Positions 42,020-53,774 of a DNA stretch of 64,000 bases are shown piece by piece; the stretch's first letter is position 1; each line of letters opens with the position of its first letter. Location of the stretch: contig JBAIAC010000048.1 in NCBI GenBank assembly GCA_037349315.1, positions 44,038,501-44,102,500 on the forward strand, in the 5' to 3' direction. Source of the stretch: Chelydra serpentina. Its lineage: Eukaryota; Chordata; Testudines; Chelydridae. A program made the position numbers and the translations under genes. The notes below the pieces were generated by a model, which was not told the origin of the DNA, ran no database searches, and saw only the letters and a program-made list of their open reading frames with translations.

Positions 42020-42211
42020 GGGTATGTCTACATTGCAGCCGGAAGTGAGCTTGGACCCAAAGGACAGGGTTGACAGCATGTGGTTAGCCCAAGCCTCCAT
42101 TGGTGCTACAATGTCCATGCTGCTATTTTTAATACACTAGTGAGAGCCCCACTACCATTAATCTATACCCAGGCTGGGAGGCTTGCTCCCAGACAGAACG
42201 GAGACATACCC
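42020..42211. mobile_element. MITE (TGTAGAC family)
   Basis: Ends GGGTATGTCTACATTGCAGC and GGAGACATACCC are inverted repeats, with ACT on both sides (42017-42019 and 42212-42214). The interior has GCTGCTATTTTTAATACAC and CAGGCTGGGAGGC. About 192 bp. Confidence 0.8.
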
Positions 42212-42575
42212 ACTGATTGGTGAGTAATGCTGGCAATTACTAAAGCAAGTACAAACAATGAGTGCCAGCCATTGGCTGAGTTGTGAGCAACACAGAGCAG
42301 GACCATCCTACCAGGAGTTCCTGGAGGCATTGTGCCTCAAATAAACAATGGCTACATGAAGCACCAGAGTCTATCAATACTCGCGGGAATCATTCTCCCA
42401 ACCAGCCCTTTCTTCATATTAACAATTGGGCGTGAGTGATGGGTACCTCTAACCTGTGCTCAGTTTTAAAAGTGCTTCTCCGTATTCCACCAATCATTCA
42501 TTCCTGGCCATACATTCACGTGGGATAAGCTAGAACCCCCACATGCACCAATACTGCGCAGGATTCAGACCCTAA

Positions 42576-42871
42576 GGGCTGGTCTACACTAACCCCATAA
42601 TTCGAACTAAGATACGCAACTTCAGCTACGTGAATAACGTAGCTGAAGTCGAAGTACCTTAGTTCGAATGAAAAAGCACTTACCCAGGGTCCACACGCGG
42701 CGCGCAGGCTCCCCCGTCGACTCCGCCTACTCCGTTCGTTGAGCTGGATTACCAGCGTCGACGGCGGAGCACTTCCTGGTTCGATTTATCGCGTCTAGAC
42801 AAGACGCGATAAATCGAACCCAGAACATCGATCCCGCGCCTCCGACCGGACGCGTAAGTATAGACGTACCC
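42576..42871 (-). mobile_element. Three-hairpin MITE, copy 4 (TAA target duplication)
   Basis: Begins GGGCTGGTCTACACTAACCC and ends TATAGACGTACCC, with TAA on both sides (42573-42575 and 42872-42874). Near-identical to copy 1 in the hairpin CTTCAGCTACGTGAATAACG and in the TCGATTTATCGCGTCTAGAC hairpin. It is 296 bp and CpG-rich. Confidence 0.93.
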
Positions 42872-44073
42872 TAAGAAGCTAACACGGCTAAATTGATAAG
42901 TCCATAAAGATAACCTCAAAATCAATCACCACCATTCAAATCCTGGCAAAACCAACCACTCACAGCCTTGTGACATACACGCTGCTCAAGGAACAGTGAA
43001 ACAACATTCACGATCCCCATCTGCAGCATTAGAAAAATTCCTCCTTAACTCTTAAAGACAAGCACTGCTTTAGCACAAAGCATGGCAGATACATGGCATG
43101 AGTGTGCTGCCTAGGAACTCTTAATGCAGTCCAAGCACAGCTAATGCTTACAAGATGGGGGCAGGAGGATCTTGATATTTTTAACCATAGTGTTTTGTAA
43201 AATCAGTCTATTCTTCTGGGCCAACTCTGTTTTCTGAGACATGGGGCTTGACAGATGTTCCTTTTATAAAATACATTTTCAATATTGCACTGCAATCCCT
43301 AAATGGTTTTACTTAAAAATTGTAAGTATCCTCTGCAACAGTGACAGGAATTAATTATATTCCTAGCAACAGATAATGCAGCAGTAATTTTGCATGGTGC
43401 CATGAGTTACTGAGGCCATGCTTTATTATTTTAAAATAAAAATAATGACTTGTCGAACTGTAATCCAGCACAAGATCTTTTAACAGGATGGCAATTAACT
43501 TGTCACCACTATAACATTTATGCAACAAAAAAATGGTCTTGTATATTTTCAAGTGTTGTTCAATTTTTTTATGGTTCAGTCCTTGTTAATTATAAGGCTC
43601 TTAGACATGCAGTACTGTTTGGTTTAACAAATGTGAGCTGTACACTTTAAATCCAGCCTGCTTTACCAAGGACTAGTTTAAATTCTCAGCCAGAGGAAAA
43701 AGTGCTGAACTCATCAGTCCTGGGGAAACAACATCACAGATTGATACTCTTTACTTTCAGGAAATTTAATCTAGTAGGTCTTATAAATTGCTTTCACTTC
43801 AATTTGTTTCCTGAGGCTTTCGAGAGTGCCCAAAAGAGCCTTAAATTAAAGTATGTGGATTTTCTCTAAAATTTTCATATCTCCCCATTCACTGTTCACC
43901 AGTTTTGCTGTCATCATTTTTTTACTGCAGTTATCCTCAACAGTAAATATGGGAAATAAGGGGTAAATTACCCAGAGAGTCAATACATGTAACTACAAAG
44001 TCTTCCCAAAAAATAGAGCCATTGTTATTTTCTATGCAGAGAATGTATGTCAGACCCTAGCTTTGCCACAAAA

Positions 44074-44338
44074 GGCTTGTCTACACACATACACCGTATC
44101 TTAAACTATTACAGTTTAATGTTTAAGCAATTTATCTAAACTGAAACATCGGTGTGTGTAGACACACTTACCTCGATTTAAGCCTGGCTTATGCTGGTTT
44201 AATTTGCCTCTGCTGCTGACATATCTATTGTTGTAAACCAGAGGTAAAGGGATCCACACACAGTTGTACCGGTCTAACAAATCAATTTAACATCTCCCCT
44301 TTAATTAAACTACTGCAACTTGTATGTGTAGGCCAGGT
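44074..44338. mobile_element. MITE (TGTAGAC family)
   Basis: Left end GGCTTGTCTACACACATACA, right end TGTATGTGTAGGCCAGGTC. Interior CATCGGTGTGTGTAGACACA and TTAATTTGCC words suggest internal pairing. AAA occurs on both sides, so the exact target duplication is unclear. Confidence 0.65.
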
Positions 44339-44934
44339 CAAAATGTTTTTCTGGAGCGCAGATGGGGGAGTGGCGAATTAGGCACTGTCCAGACTGAACT
44401 CTTTTCCTTTAAAATTTCCCACTATTCTCTCACCAGTACAGCTCGGAGCCCTGTGTACACTAACATTCTCATCCTTGCTACCATTGGTGAGCTACACAGT
44501 TGTTTGTGGAAAATTTGGAGGGAAGACTAATGCAGATACACCCTGAGTTGAAGTGCTCTAAAGCTTTATGCCTTCCCAGGGAAAATATAATGAATCCCTC
44601 AGGGAGCACTAGAGGCAGCTTTAGAAAGAAGGTAGCATGCACTGGCCCAGTGGCTTGGCTGCTGCCTAACCTCAACTGGCATGCAGGGGAGACCGTGCCT
44701 TGGCCACACTTAATCCAGCTAGCCACACTCCCTTGGGGATGATGAGCGCAGGCAGGTGCTTTGCCAAGCCAAATGACACAGCACACAATTGAGTTCCTTT
44801 GAGCCAGTCAGACAGACTCAAGTTATTTCTAGTACAAGCCCCTGGAGGTTTTGGCGTGATTCTAGTGCAGAACAATGCAGTAATTTGCACCACCAGCCTG
44901 TGCCAGTAGAGAGTTGGCACCCAGCAAACTGGAG

Positions 44935-45344
44935 CAGTGGTTCTCAACCAGGGGTATGCATACCCCTGGGGGTATGCAGAGGTCTTCCTGGGGGTACATC
45001 AACTCATCTATATGTTTGCCTAGTTTAACAACAAGCTAGATAAAAAGCACTAGTGAAGTCAGTACAAACTAAACTTTCATACAGACAGTGACTTGTTTAT
45101 ATTGCTCTATATACTATACACTGAAATGTAAGTACAATATTTATATTCCAACTGATTTTTTTTATAATTATATGGTAAAAATGAGAAAAAGAGCAATTTT
45201 CAGTAATAATGGGGCTGTGACACTTTTGTATTTTGATGTCTGATTTTGTAAGCAAATAGTTTTTAAGTGAGGTGAAACTTGGGGTACACAAGACAGATCA
45301 GACACCTGAAAGGGGTACAGTAGTCTGGAAAGATTGAGCCACTG
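44935..45344. mobile_element. hAT MITE with CAGTGGTTCTCAACC ends
   Basis: Begins CAGTGGTTCTCAACCAGGGG and ends AAAGATTGAGCCACTG, its imperfect inverse. Candidate 8-bp flanks AACTGGAG and AATGAGAG agree at 5 of 8 bases, so the insertion is old or the duplication has decayed. The interior begins with nested GGGGTATGCATACCCC. Confidence 0.8.
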
Positions 45345-45461
45345 AATGAGAGAACCAGGGCACTACAGACCCTGTTCTTGTCCAGCATCCTGAACAAAGA
45401 ATCCCTTTGGGCTTGCTATTTCCAAGTCTTCTTGACTCCAGATCAGACTGAGTGAAACTAA

Positions 45462-45741
45462 GGGCTTGTCTTCACTACCCGCCGGATCGGCGGGTAGCAA
45501 TCGATCTTTCGCGTCTCGTTTAGACGCGATTAATCGATCCCCGAAAGCGCTCCCCGTCGGCTCCGGAAATCTACCTCATCAAAAGGTGGAAGCGGAGTCG
45601 ACGGGGGAGCGGCAGCGATCGACTCGCCGCCATCCTCATGGCCAGGTAAGCCGATTACGATACGCCGACTTCAGCTACGTTATTCACGTAGCTGAAGCTG
45701 CGTATCGTAGATCGACCCCCTCCCCTAGTGTAGCCCTGGGC
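45462..45741 (+). mobile_element. Three-hairpin MITE, copy 5 (TAA target duplication)
   Basis: Begins GGGCTTGTCTTCACTACCCG and ends CTAGTGTAGCCCTGGGC, with TAA on both sides (45459-45461 and 45742-45744). It is the reverse complement of copy 2 over nearly its whole length. The CCCGCCGGATCGGCGGG palindrome at the left end, the ATCGAT hairpin, the GTCGAC hairpin and the CTTCAGCTACGTTATTCACG hairpin are all visible. Confidence 0.93.
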
Positions 45742-45744
45742 TAA

Positions 45745-45835
45745 GTGACTTGCCCCTGATCACACAGAAAATCTGTGGCAGAGCCAGAAATGAACCCACA
45801 TCTCCTGGGTCACAGTTTGTAGTACTTGAATAAGA
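45745..45835 (-). repeat. MIR-like SINE remnant
   Basis: GTGACTTGCCCCTGATCACA, TGGCAGAGCCAGAAATGAAC and CACATCTCCTGGGTC follow the word order of an inverted MIR-type SINE. Old and diverged. Confidence 0.6.
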
Positions 45836-46100
45836 CCATCTTTCCTCCCTTACATGCAGGGGGAAAGATAGTTTTAAGACATTATCCTAACCACAAATGC
45901 AATGGCAGATTACTGCCACAGCCAATTTGGGGGACTCCAGGAATGCATTCACACCCTGCTATATGTATCTCATTGTGCTGGTAGTGCTAGTGCCGTGGTG
46001 TAATGACAACATTATGCTGGAAATATGAATCTTGAAAATAATACCCTGGTGTGATGATCACTCTGGGCTGCTAATATGAATCCTCCATTTTTTAATGCGG

Positions 46101-46310
46101 TGTTGTTGTAGCCCTGTTGGTCCCAGGATATTAGAGAGACAAGGTGGGAGGGGTAATATATTTTACTGGAGCAACTTCTCTTGGGGAGAGACAAGCTTCC
46201 GAGCTTACGCAGAGCTGTTCTTCAGAGTAAGCTCGAAAGCTTGTCTCACTCACCAATAGAAGCTGGTCCAATAAAATATATTTACATCACCCGCCTTGTG
46301 TCTCTAATGT
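46101..46310. mobile_element. Fold-back pair of Penelope-like fragments
   Basis: The left half (46101-46222) contains GTTGTAGCCCTGTTGGTCCC, GGGGTAATATATTTTACTGG and GACAAGCTTCCGAGCTTACG. The right half (46223-46310) is its reverse complement: AGTAAGCTCGAAAGCTTGTC, then GGTCCAATAAAATATATTTA, then CGCCTTGTGTCTCTAATG. The arms meet at TTCTTCAGAGTAAG. Each arm matches the segment also seen at 6254 and 40163. Confidence 0.7.
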
Positions 46311-46512
46311 GAATGCTGTCATTCCTGTTGGGTGCATCCTAATATACCGAGAGCATGAATTTTGGCCATTAGAGGTGGAGTATAAATCTTAATGCTAGTA
46401 GCCTGCTGTTTAGATCTTACTCTACACTGAGCCTGGGAGTTTTAGTTTTGGCACGTGTATCCTGATGCCAATCCAGGAAGGCAGTGGAGTTTGGAAATAA
46501 GGTGAACACAGG

Positions 46513-46880
46513 GCCAGCCTTACGGGTGGACATTGTGGTCAGGGGGTGGGGTGCTGTGATCAAGAGGCAAGGAGCAGGGTGAGCCTGGGGTGGGAGGCCA
46601 TGGAAGAGAGCTCAGGGCAATGGGGAGGAGGCAGCAGGGCCCAGGGACAATGTGGGGGATTCCTCTGCCACTTTGGCCTTGCTTCCCCCCACCCCCACTT
46701 TTACAAGGTTCTAGCACCCTTAGGCTCCCCACAGCAAACTGTCTCCCTGGGCAGCTGCCACGGCTCTGGCTTCTGGCCTGGCTAAGCGGCAGGGCCTCAG
46801 GGGAGAGAAGGAGCAGGGCCCCATGGCGAGGAGGTGTGGGGGGCCCAAACGTTCTTTGTGCCTAGGTCCCCAATAAATCT
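46513..46880. other. GC-rich segment, possible hAT remnant
   Basis: Starts CAGGGCCAGCCTTACGGGTG, like the CAGGGCCRGC ends of the elements at 18871 and 39210, and ends around GTTCTTTGTGCCTAGGTCC. No matching right terminus or target duplication was found. ORFs on both strands reflect G+C bias. Confidence 0.4.
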
Positions 46881-49216
46881 TAATCCACTTCTGCATAAAT
46901 GTATTAACCCTTGTGCAGCCAAGCAAACAACAGTGATGCAGAAAGCTCAAAAGTATTAATGAATGCTAAGGGAATTACTTCAACCCAAAACAAGGACATC
47001 ATACTCCATTACAGTGACGAACGATGGAACTCGAGAGCATTCAGTTCCTGCAACAGCAGTAAATGCATTTTATGGATGTTCCTTTGACTCTCTGTAGGAT
47101 TCTTCAAACTGTAAATCTCTCTCTGCTTTCCCAACATGTAAGATCCTCAACCATCTGTTTTCTGAGGTGACTGCAGATAGTTCCCCATCAGCCATGTAGG
47201 GTAACTAAACAATCCTTCGGGGTGTCTTGCAGCTTCTTCACAGCTAAGGGTCATGCACCGGGAGGAGCATTTCTGCTCTTGCACTGCCCAGTGGGGAGAG
47301 AGGGAACATGTGGGAAAGAGCCTTTGCCTGGTGATTCCCAGAAGATTCTGTTATGGGGAAGCAGCTATTTGGTATCTCCTGAAATTCCTGTGAAAGGGGG
47401 CAATTGGCCCAAGTAGGGAGCAGGAAGTAGCTTAGGAGAGAACACAAGAGGGGCTCTGGGAATGATGTTAGCGTAGGTGCATTAATATTTTGAATGGATG
47501 ACTGGGGTTGTAGTGCAATGAAGTGAGAGGGGCTCAGTGACTCAAGTTCAGATAGAGAACTGAAATCTCCCAGTGTTTGAGAGTGTAACCCTGCAGCTTC
47601 CCCCAAAGCAGAAAATACGCAGCCACTAAACGGAGCTCTCAGCATGTTCCTCTTTCCCCAAGACCTCAAGATTTGCAGATTGCGCTATTTTGCACAAACA
47701 GGCGAGTGTATTTTATAAAGCTGAGGGCCTGCCCTGGAGAACACAAGCCCCATTCTCTCATAAAACACAGGGGCTCATAGGTTGCAGCCATGCATTGGCC
47801 AGGTGAGGCATTAAATGACCTTACACCTATAGGTCTTTAGAAGTCTCCAATTTCGGTGATTCCATAATAATTGTGTGATTAAAATCCTTTGTCGTGTGTG
47901 ATTAAGGGACAAAGGGCTCATCTGTAAAACTTCCATAGCTCAGCAGTTTCCATGTAAGGTGCAAGGGTACATTTCCATCGGCTTTGAAAAAATGATTATG
48001 GAAAAAATGGCACCTTCCCCCAGGACAGACCTGTTCTTTGTCTGTACTCTGTGCCATTTCTGCTTATTTTAGTGTCTCTCTTTAGGATCAGCACTCTGGA
48101 TTGTGAGCTCTTTGGTGATCTGACCTGTCAGTTGAAGTGTGTGTAAAGTTCCCTCCTCCCCCACCCACCCCACTCTTTGATGCTATATACATTAAAATAA
48201 TAATGTATTCACATATTTTAATATTTCTAAGCCAGTATTGGAGAGAGCTTGTTTATTAAGACCATTCGGGTATTACTATTGCTTTTCCATTAGTATTAAT
48301 AATACATCATAAAAGTACTGCATGGTTTATCAGCCAGAACAATCTCCATGCTATAATCCTTTGCTTAAAAATCAAACCCAGTCCTGAAACATTCATTTTT
48401 TCATCCTTACTCATGCAAATTGTGCCAATCAGAGTTCTGTGATTGACTTCAAGGAAAGCAGGAACAAGCCTAAAATCAGCAAAGACAAAACCAACAAAAC
48501 AAAAAACCAAAAAACCAACCTGCACCAACTGGCATATTCACAAAGACCCTGAAAAACACATTGTAAGTTTGATTTCTTTAACATTTACATTGCTATAGGA
48601 CACTAACTCACTAGTTCCAGAGATCAGTGTAAATATGTGACGGTGTTTTGTCACCGTTAGGACCTGATGCCACTACAATTACTTATGTGAATAGTCCTTC
48701 ATTCATCTGAATAGCCCAATAAAATCATTATTTTAGAATGATCATTAATAATACATTATAGCATTGCTACATGGCCTAACAGCAAATGCATTTTAAAGCA
48801 CTCACAGGAAAACAATTTCAATGCCCATCCTATATTCCTTTGTTATGAAATCAGGGCCTGATCCTGCAAGTCTACTTATCAGAGTAGTCCTTTTAACTAG
48901 TCACACTAATCCCAACAGAAGTTTTACCACTGATTTTAATGGGACTTAAGTCAATTAGGGTTATAGCATCAGCCCTTAATAATTTTTGGTGTTAAACTGG
49001 ACTCATACCGAAATACAATTTCAACCTTAAAACCTTTCTTTAAAAAAAATAAAATAGTTTGGGTATTTCACTGTTTGTTTGATTTGGTTTTATTAAGAAC
49101 CAAAAGTTTAACTTGGATTAGCTCATAAAATACCAAGGTTGGAGACCCATAGATAGATCTTGGATAGATCTAGCAGGGCTCCTCTCCTGCATGTTTTATA
49201 GCAAGCCCCCAGAATG

Positions 49217-49290
49217 GGATAGAATCATAGAAATGGAGGGCTGGAAGGGACCTCTCTAGTCCAGCCCCCTAAACCGAGGCAGGATTATAT
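49217..49290 (-). mobile_element. CR1 3'-end fragment
   Basis: GATAGAATCATAGAAATGGA followed by GGCTGGAAGGGACCTCTCTA and GTCCAGCCCCCT is the 3' tail of a CR1 element. Only about 75 bp is kept. Confidence 0.85.
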
Positions 49291-51529
49291 CTGAGAGGGA
49301 TATGGGAGTAGTCGACAGTGGAGTAGGAAATCTAAGAGGCTTTTGTCCACAAAGAAAAATTTACTCTTATGTTTTGTATGTAGAAAATTTTAAGGGTTCA
49401 CAATGTTTAATGTAGATTAAAAATTTCACCTTTTTTGCCCTTCTACATCTCTCAAGGTCTTCTGTGTCCCCTCCAACTCTACTGTGGTTCCCCACACCTC
49501 CCCCAAATTCCCTTGGGGCCCTTGTGCCCCACTCTACACGGCCCACAGGCGTTAGCAGGAGATCAGTTTCTATTGATAAACTTTTAAACATTATTTTTAA
49601 ATGCCTCAATATACAAGTGAAGAAGAGTTGCATGTGGATGTGACCTGGATGATAGCCAGGAGTAACTGGAAAAAGAAAAAGAAAAAAAACCACAACGAAA
49701 AACAAAAATGCATCCTGCAACTTTCAGGCAGACACATCTGTAAAGCTATATTGGGATTTATGAGCAGGGTTTTTTGGAGCCTGGTCTAAAATATAAGGGC
49801 AAACTGGTAAGAAGGGCTGGCTTGCTTGAACGCGGGCCTAAAAAAGTAATACTTAACTTAGAACATTTCTTGCAAACAAAATAACTGAGTGTAGCTCCTC
49901 AGTGCCTCCTTGCTTCCTGGTCTGGAAGTTCACTAACTCTATCCTGCAGGGGTGCAGACAAGGCTCCCACCGAAGAAATAATAGTAGACCTTCAGGGATT
50001 TCCCCTCAGCCTTCCAGCCTTCCTCTTTATATTTCTGCTCTAATCAATTCCTAGTTAGCCCCTTCCTTTCCTTCCTACATTATTGGGGGGCAGGTGCCCT
50101 CACAATCTCTCTATTATAATAATAGCATAGTGAAAAGCTAGCATCAATCTGAACTATGGAGCAGATCTTGTAGGAAGTATACCATAGTACGGTCTGTCAT
50201 GTACACTGTTCTATGGAGCTGAATGGTTAATGTGCTATAGTGAGGTGAATGCTATAAATACAGCACAATGGCTTTTACAAGATGTGCATACCATTGCCAG
50301 TTTGGCTTCTTCTTTTTTTTAATTAAGGTTTTGGACACATTCTTGCAAAATTCCCATTGACTTCAAAAAGAATGGCAGGTCTCTTTATAATGCATCTTTG
50401 AGTTTCCCCAGCTGTGCCTACTTCCCGCAATCAGCCTGGGAGCTGCTTGCCCCCAGCCACAGCCCTCTCCTGGGCTCTTTTAAGCCCCTCAGGGCAGGAG
50501 CGAGGTAGCCACCCCGCTACAGGGAGAATGGGGGAAGTGAAAATGGAAGGTCACTCAGAACTCCTAGCAGGGGAGTGCCTAGGGGGAGTTGTAGGGTGTC
50601 CCTGAATTAAAATGAGGGGGGGGAGCACACAGGGAGCTCGTGGAGGGTAGGGGGGATGAAAGTAAACAGAAGTGAGTAAACAGTAATGGAAGTAAGTAAA
50701 CAGTTAGTCAACAGAACATGCTATCTGTAACACCCACCACTGGAGCAAAAAAAAAGGAGAGTGTGAGGGAAGCTCATTCCTGAGAGCTGCCATCAGGAAA
50801 GGATTGGTCATCAAGACAAATATCCTCCTTACAGGTTTAGCCTTGCCTGCAGCAGGAGATGGGCTGTAATAAGCTTAGTTATGTTTTTGCACCTGAAAAA
50901 GATTCCAAGTCTTCTTTCTAGCATTCCCCTCTGTGGCATTTTAAAGACCTGGCCTCGTTTTATGGCAGAGGGTATTTTCTCAGTTGACAAAATTGTTTAT
51001 TGTCTGTGCAAACAGAGTGAAATCAATTTCTCTTCAGCATTCCAACAGTGAGGTCAATTAAATGAAGTTTGATTATGGAAATCACAAGTCACTTACACTT
51101 GCCATTTAGAAAACCATGTATTTATATTTTATTATTTTTTGCATTTGCTGTTCTGATTATTATTTCAATGTACTTGGAATGCTTTACACAATAGGCTAGA
51201 AGAAATACTGACAGGGTGCTATCATTTGGAGTCTCTCATTTACAAATCCAGGTAGTAAACACTGACAGTGTATCAAATTAAAGGGATTAGCTTGATCTGG
51301 TTCCTACTCCCTGGCTAGGACCTTTCTTTCATATGTCTGTAGAATATGAATATGTCCACAAAGTAGTGATACAAAGTACTTGTCCGGCATAAATTGGTCA
51401 GAAAATGGGTGTAAATGGTCAAGTAAATTTAACTTGTGCTAATCCAACATTCATTGGAAGAGCAAAGAAGTAAGAGTAGTTGTAGGAGTAGGAGTAGTTG
51501 TAAAAGGAAAAGTAATTATTAGGGGGCCA

Positions 51530-51625
51530 GTTTATGAATCTCTTACTCCTACTGGTGAGTCAATGGGACTGTTTGTGCAAGTAACTGCTCACCACTGTAA
51601 ATAAAGGGTTCATAATCTGCCCCAG
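51530..51625. repeat. Fold-back interspersed repeat remnant
   Basis: GGGGGCCAGTTTATGAATCT at the left and GGGTTCATAATCTGCCCC at the right are inverted, around TGAGTCAATGGGAC. Old repeat of unnamed family. Confidence 0.45.
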
Positions 51626-52033
51626 GGCATGTAACGTAAAGCAGGCCTCTCCTGCTGGCCTCTAGATAAATTAATTGATGTTTTCACAGTCCTTTGAGCA
51701 TGTAACGCATGTACAAGTACTAAGTATTACTATCCTTATTACAGTGTTTAAACTGAAAATTGCAGTTTGAGCTTTTATAATTCAGTCTAGTCTCAGGTGC
51801 AGGCATATGGCCATTTTATAAATGACTTAGGACCTGTTTCTGTCACTCTGACTCCACTAAGTGGTACTTTACACCATGCATTGTCCCATAGACTGCTTGA
51901 TGAATTATACAGCCACACCACGGGGTAACACTGCCCTATCTCAAGATTTTGGAAATCCTGGCGAGGAGCGGAGGAAAGCTGAATGATTCCAGATTCTCCC
52001 CTCTTCCTCACAAATTTGCTCCTGTGGCTAGAT

Positions 52034-52338
52034 CAGCAGTTCTCAACCTATTTATCATTGTGGGCCACATATGCAGCTTTCTATGTATTATGTGGGCTGC
52101 ATCCAAACAATATATATATACCTGTATGGCCCTGAGGATGTCACGTTGGCCACTGCTGTGTGCTGACTGGGCTGCAAATAGGGTGACCAGAGGTCTCGAT
52201 TTTATAGGGACAGTCCCGATTTTGGGTCTTTTTCTTATATAGGCTCCTATTACCTCCCACTCCCGTCCCGATTTTTCACATTTGTTGTCTGGTCACCCTA
52301 GCTGCAAATGGCCCACAGCTGCAGGTTGAGAACCACTG
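52034..52338. mobile_element. hAT MITE with another hAT MITE nested inside
   Basis: Begins CAGCAGTTCTCAACCTATTT and ends GCAGGTTGAGAACCACTG. Inverted ends differ by one base over 15. Flanks GGCTAGAT (52026-52033) and GGCTAGCT (52339-52346) agree at 7 of 8. The interior GTGGGCCACATATGCAGC and its continuation are split by the element at 52179. Confidence 0.93.
52179..52300. mobile_element. Nested hAT MITE with TAGGGTGACCAGA ends
   Basis: Ends TAGGGTGACCAGA and TGTCTGGTCACCCTA, with an exact 8-bp duplication GCTGCAAA (52171-52178 and 52301-52308). It is inserted in the MITE 52034-52338, so it is younger. About 122 bp, with the internal word TTTTATAGGGACAGTCCCGA. Confidence 0.95.
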
Positions 52339-52723
52339 GGCTAGCTTCAATTATCTCTTGGTAAAGGTAAATTCTTTTAAAGCCATCCTCCTTTTTTCAC
52401 TGGTCCTGTAATGGCCTCGAGTGCAGCCAGTCATGGCAGCAACTCACATCTGCACACTTCATCTGGTGTACTTGTGTCATAAGGAAAGATGGCAGAATGG
52501 GACCCATGCCAGTAAAAAATTGAGCAGATGGTACAAAAATTAATACACAAGACCCCTTGAAATGTGGAAAATACATGATTAGCATAGCAACTTTGAAATG
52601 TATCTGCTGCTAGCTGCGAACAGTAAGAATAAACAAAGTTAATTCAATTTAAAGTGTGCTGAAATGGCTAAGGCCCCACAACTTCTTTTTGTTGTAGGAG
52701 CCCCCATTCTTTGTAATGATGTG

Positions 52724-52742
52724 CCCCCCCCCCCCCCCCCCC
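52724..52742. repeat. Poly-C tract
   Basis: About 19 consecutive C. Followed by a pyrimidine-rich (T/C) stretch to about 52870 that keeps frames open on both strands. Confidence 0.97.
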
Positions 52743-52987
52743 GCTCTGTTCCACCATACTCGAGCACATTTGTCTCCTCTTCTTTCTTTTCTGCCCATTT
52801 TCTTTCTCTCTCCCATCCTCTTCTTGTTTCTCTTTCTCTGATCTTTTACTTTCTTCTTCTTTTGCCTGGCTTTGCAACACCCTCAGCCCCGCAGGCTACA
52901 AGAAGGGCAGGGTAGGCCTGGGCCCCATGTGCTCTTGTGGTTGAGCTTAGTGCTGTGAAAGTGGAGGAGAGAAGTTTAGGCTGGTCG

Positions 52988-53176
52988 ACTGGGGGGGAGG
53001 GATAGCTCAGTGGTTTGAGCATTGGCCTGCTAAACCCAGGGTTGTGAGTTCAATCCTTGAGGGGGCCATTTAGGGATCTGGGGCAAAAATTGGGGATTGG
53101 TCCTGCTTTGAACTGGGGGTTGGACTCAATGACCTTCTAAGGTCCCTTCCAACCCTGATATTCTATGGTTCTATGA
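52988..53176 (+). mobile_element. tRNA-derived turtle-type SINE with CR1-like tail
   Basis: Head: GGGATAGCTCAGTGGTTTGA (pol III A box) and GTTGTGAGTTCAATCCTTGA (B box with GTTCAATCC). Body: GGGGATTGGTCCTGCTTTGA, then GGTTGGACTCAATGACCTTC. Tail: CCTTCCAACCCTGATATTCT and ATGGTTCTATGA, the same tail type as the CR1 LINEs here. This matches the published arrangement of cryptodiran turtle pol III SINEs mobilised by CR1 machinery. The element looks nearly full length and well preserved. Confidence 0.92.
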
Positions 53177-53539
53177 CTGCTGTCTGAGCCTGCAACATGT
53201 GAAGTGTTCCATAGCCAGCTGCTGCAAGATCTGGAAGAGAAGACTACTGGCTTCCAAGGAGTTTCTTGCTGCTTTACTTATAGCCACAGAAGCAAATCTG
53301 TGAGAGGAAATAGGATCAGATGTTCATGCTCTTCTCCAAGATCTGAAGTTAGGACAGTATTTTAAATTCCTTCCTATGGTTTTGCTTATGGACCGGTAGC
53401 TTTAGACAGTTTGATTCCATCTGAGAGTACTACTATGCATGAACATGTGTAGCTGGGATCATGAGAGTTAACCATTTACCCTAAGTGCTCAGCTGGTACC
53501 GTGACAGGCATCATTGTGAGAGAACCTAGATAGTTAGTC

Positions 53540-53675
53540 TAGGGTGACCGAATGTCCTGATTTTATAGGGACAGTCCCGATTTTTGGCTCTTTTTCTTAT
53601 GTAGGCTCCAATTCCCCCCCCACCCCTCCCACCCTCGCCGTCCAGATTTTTCACATTTGCTGTCTGGTCACCCTA
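53540..53675. mobile_element. hAT MITE with TAGGGTGACC ends
   Basis: Starts TAGGGTGACCGAATGTCCTG and ends TGCTGTCTGGTCACCCTA. Flanks AGTTAGTC (53532-53539) and AGATAGTC (53676-53683) agree at 7 of 8. Same family as 52179-52300, sharing TTTTATAGGGACAGTCCCGA and TTTTTCTTAT. Confidence 0.93.
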
Positions 53676-53774
53676 AGATAGTCCCTTTCCTATTATTTTC
53701 CTTGTCTAAGGTATGCTTTGAATGATCTGTTAACCAGCTGGTGAATGCTAAAAGATCACGTACAGTAGTTATTA

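Noticed and set aside
47244..47669. 141-codon minus-strand ORF
   Set aside because: No recognisable motif, no splice or promoter context, and antisense inside an intron.
52179..52300. Tc1/mariner origin (TA duplication) for the TAGGGTGACC elements
   Set aside because: TA lies at both edges, but the 8-bp duplications GCTGCAAA and AGTTAGTC/AGATAGTC outside it fit hAT better, making TA part of the termini.
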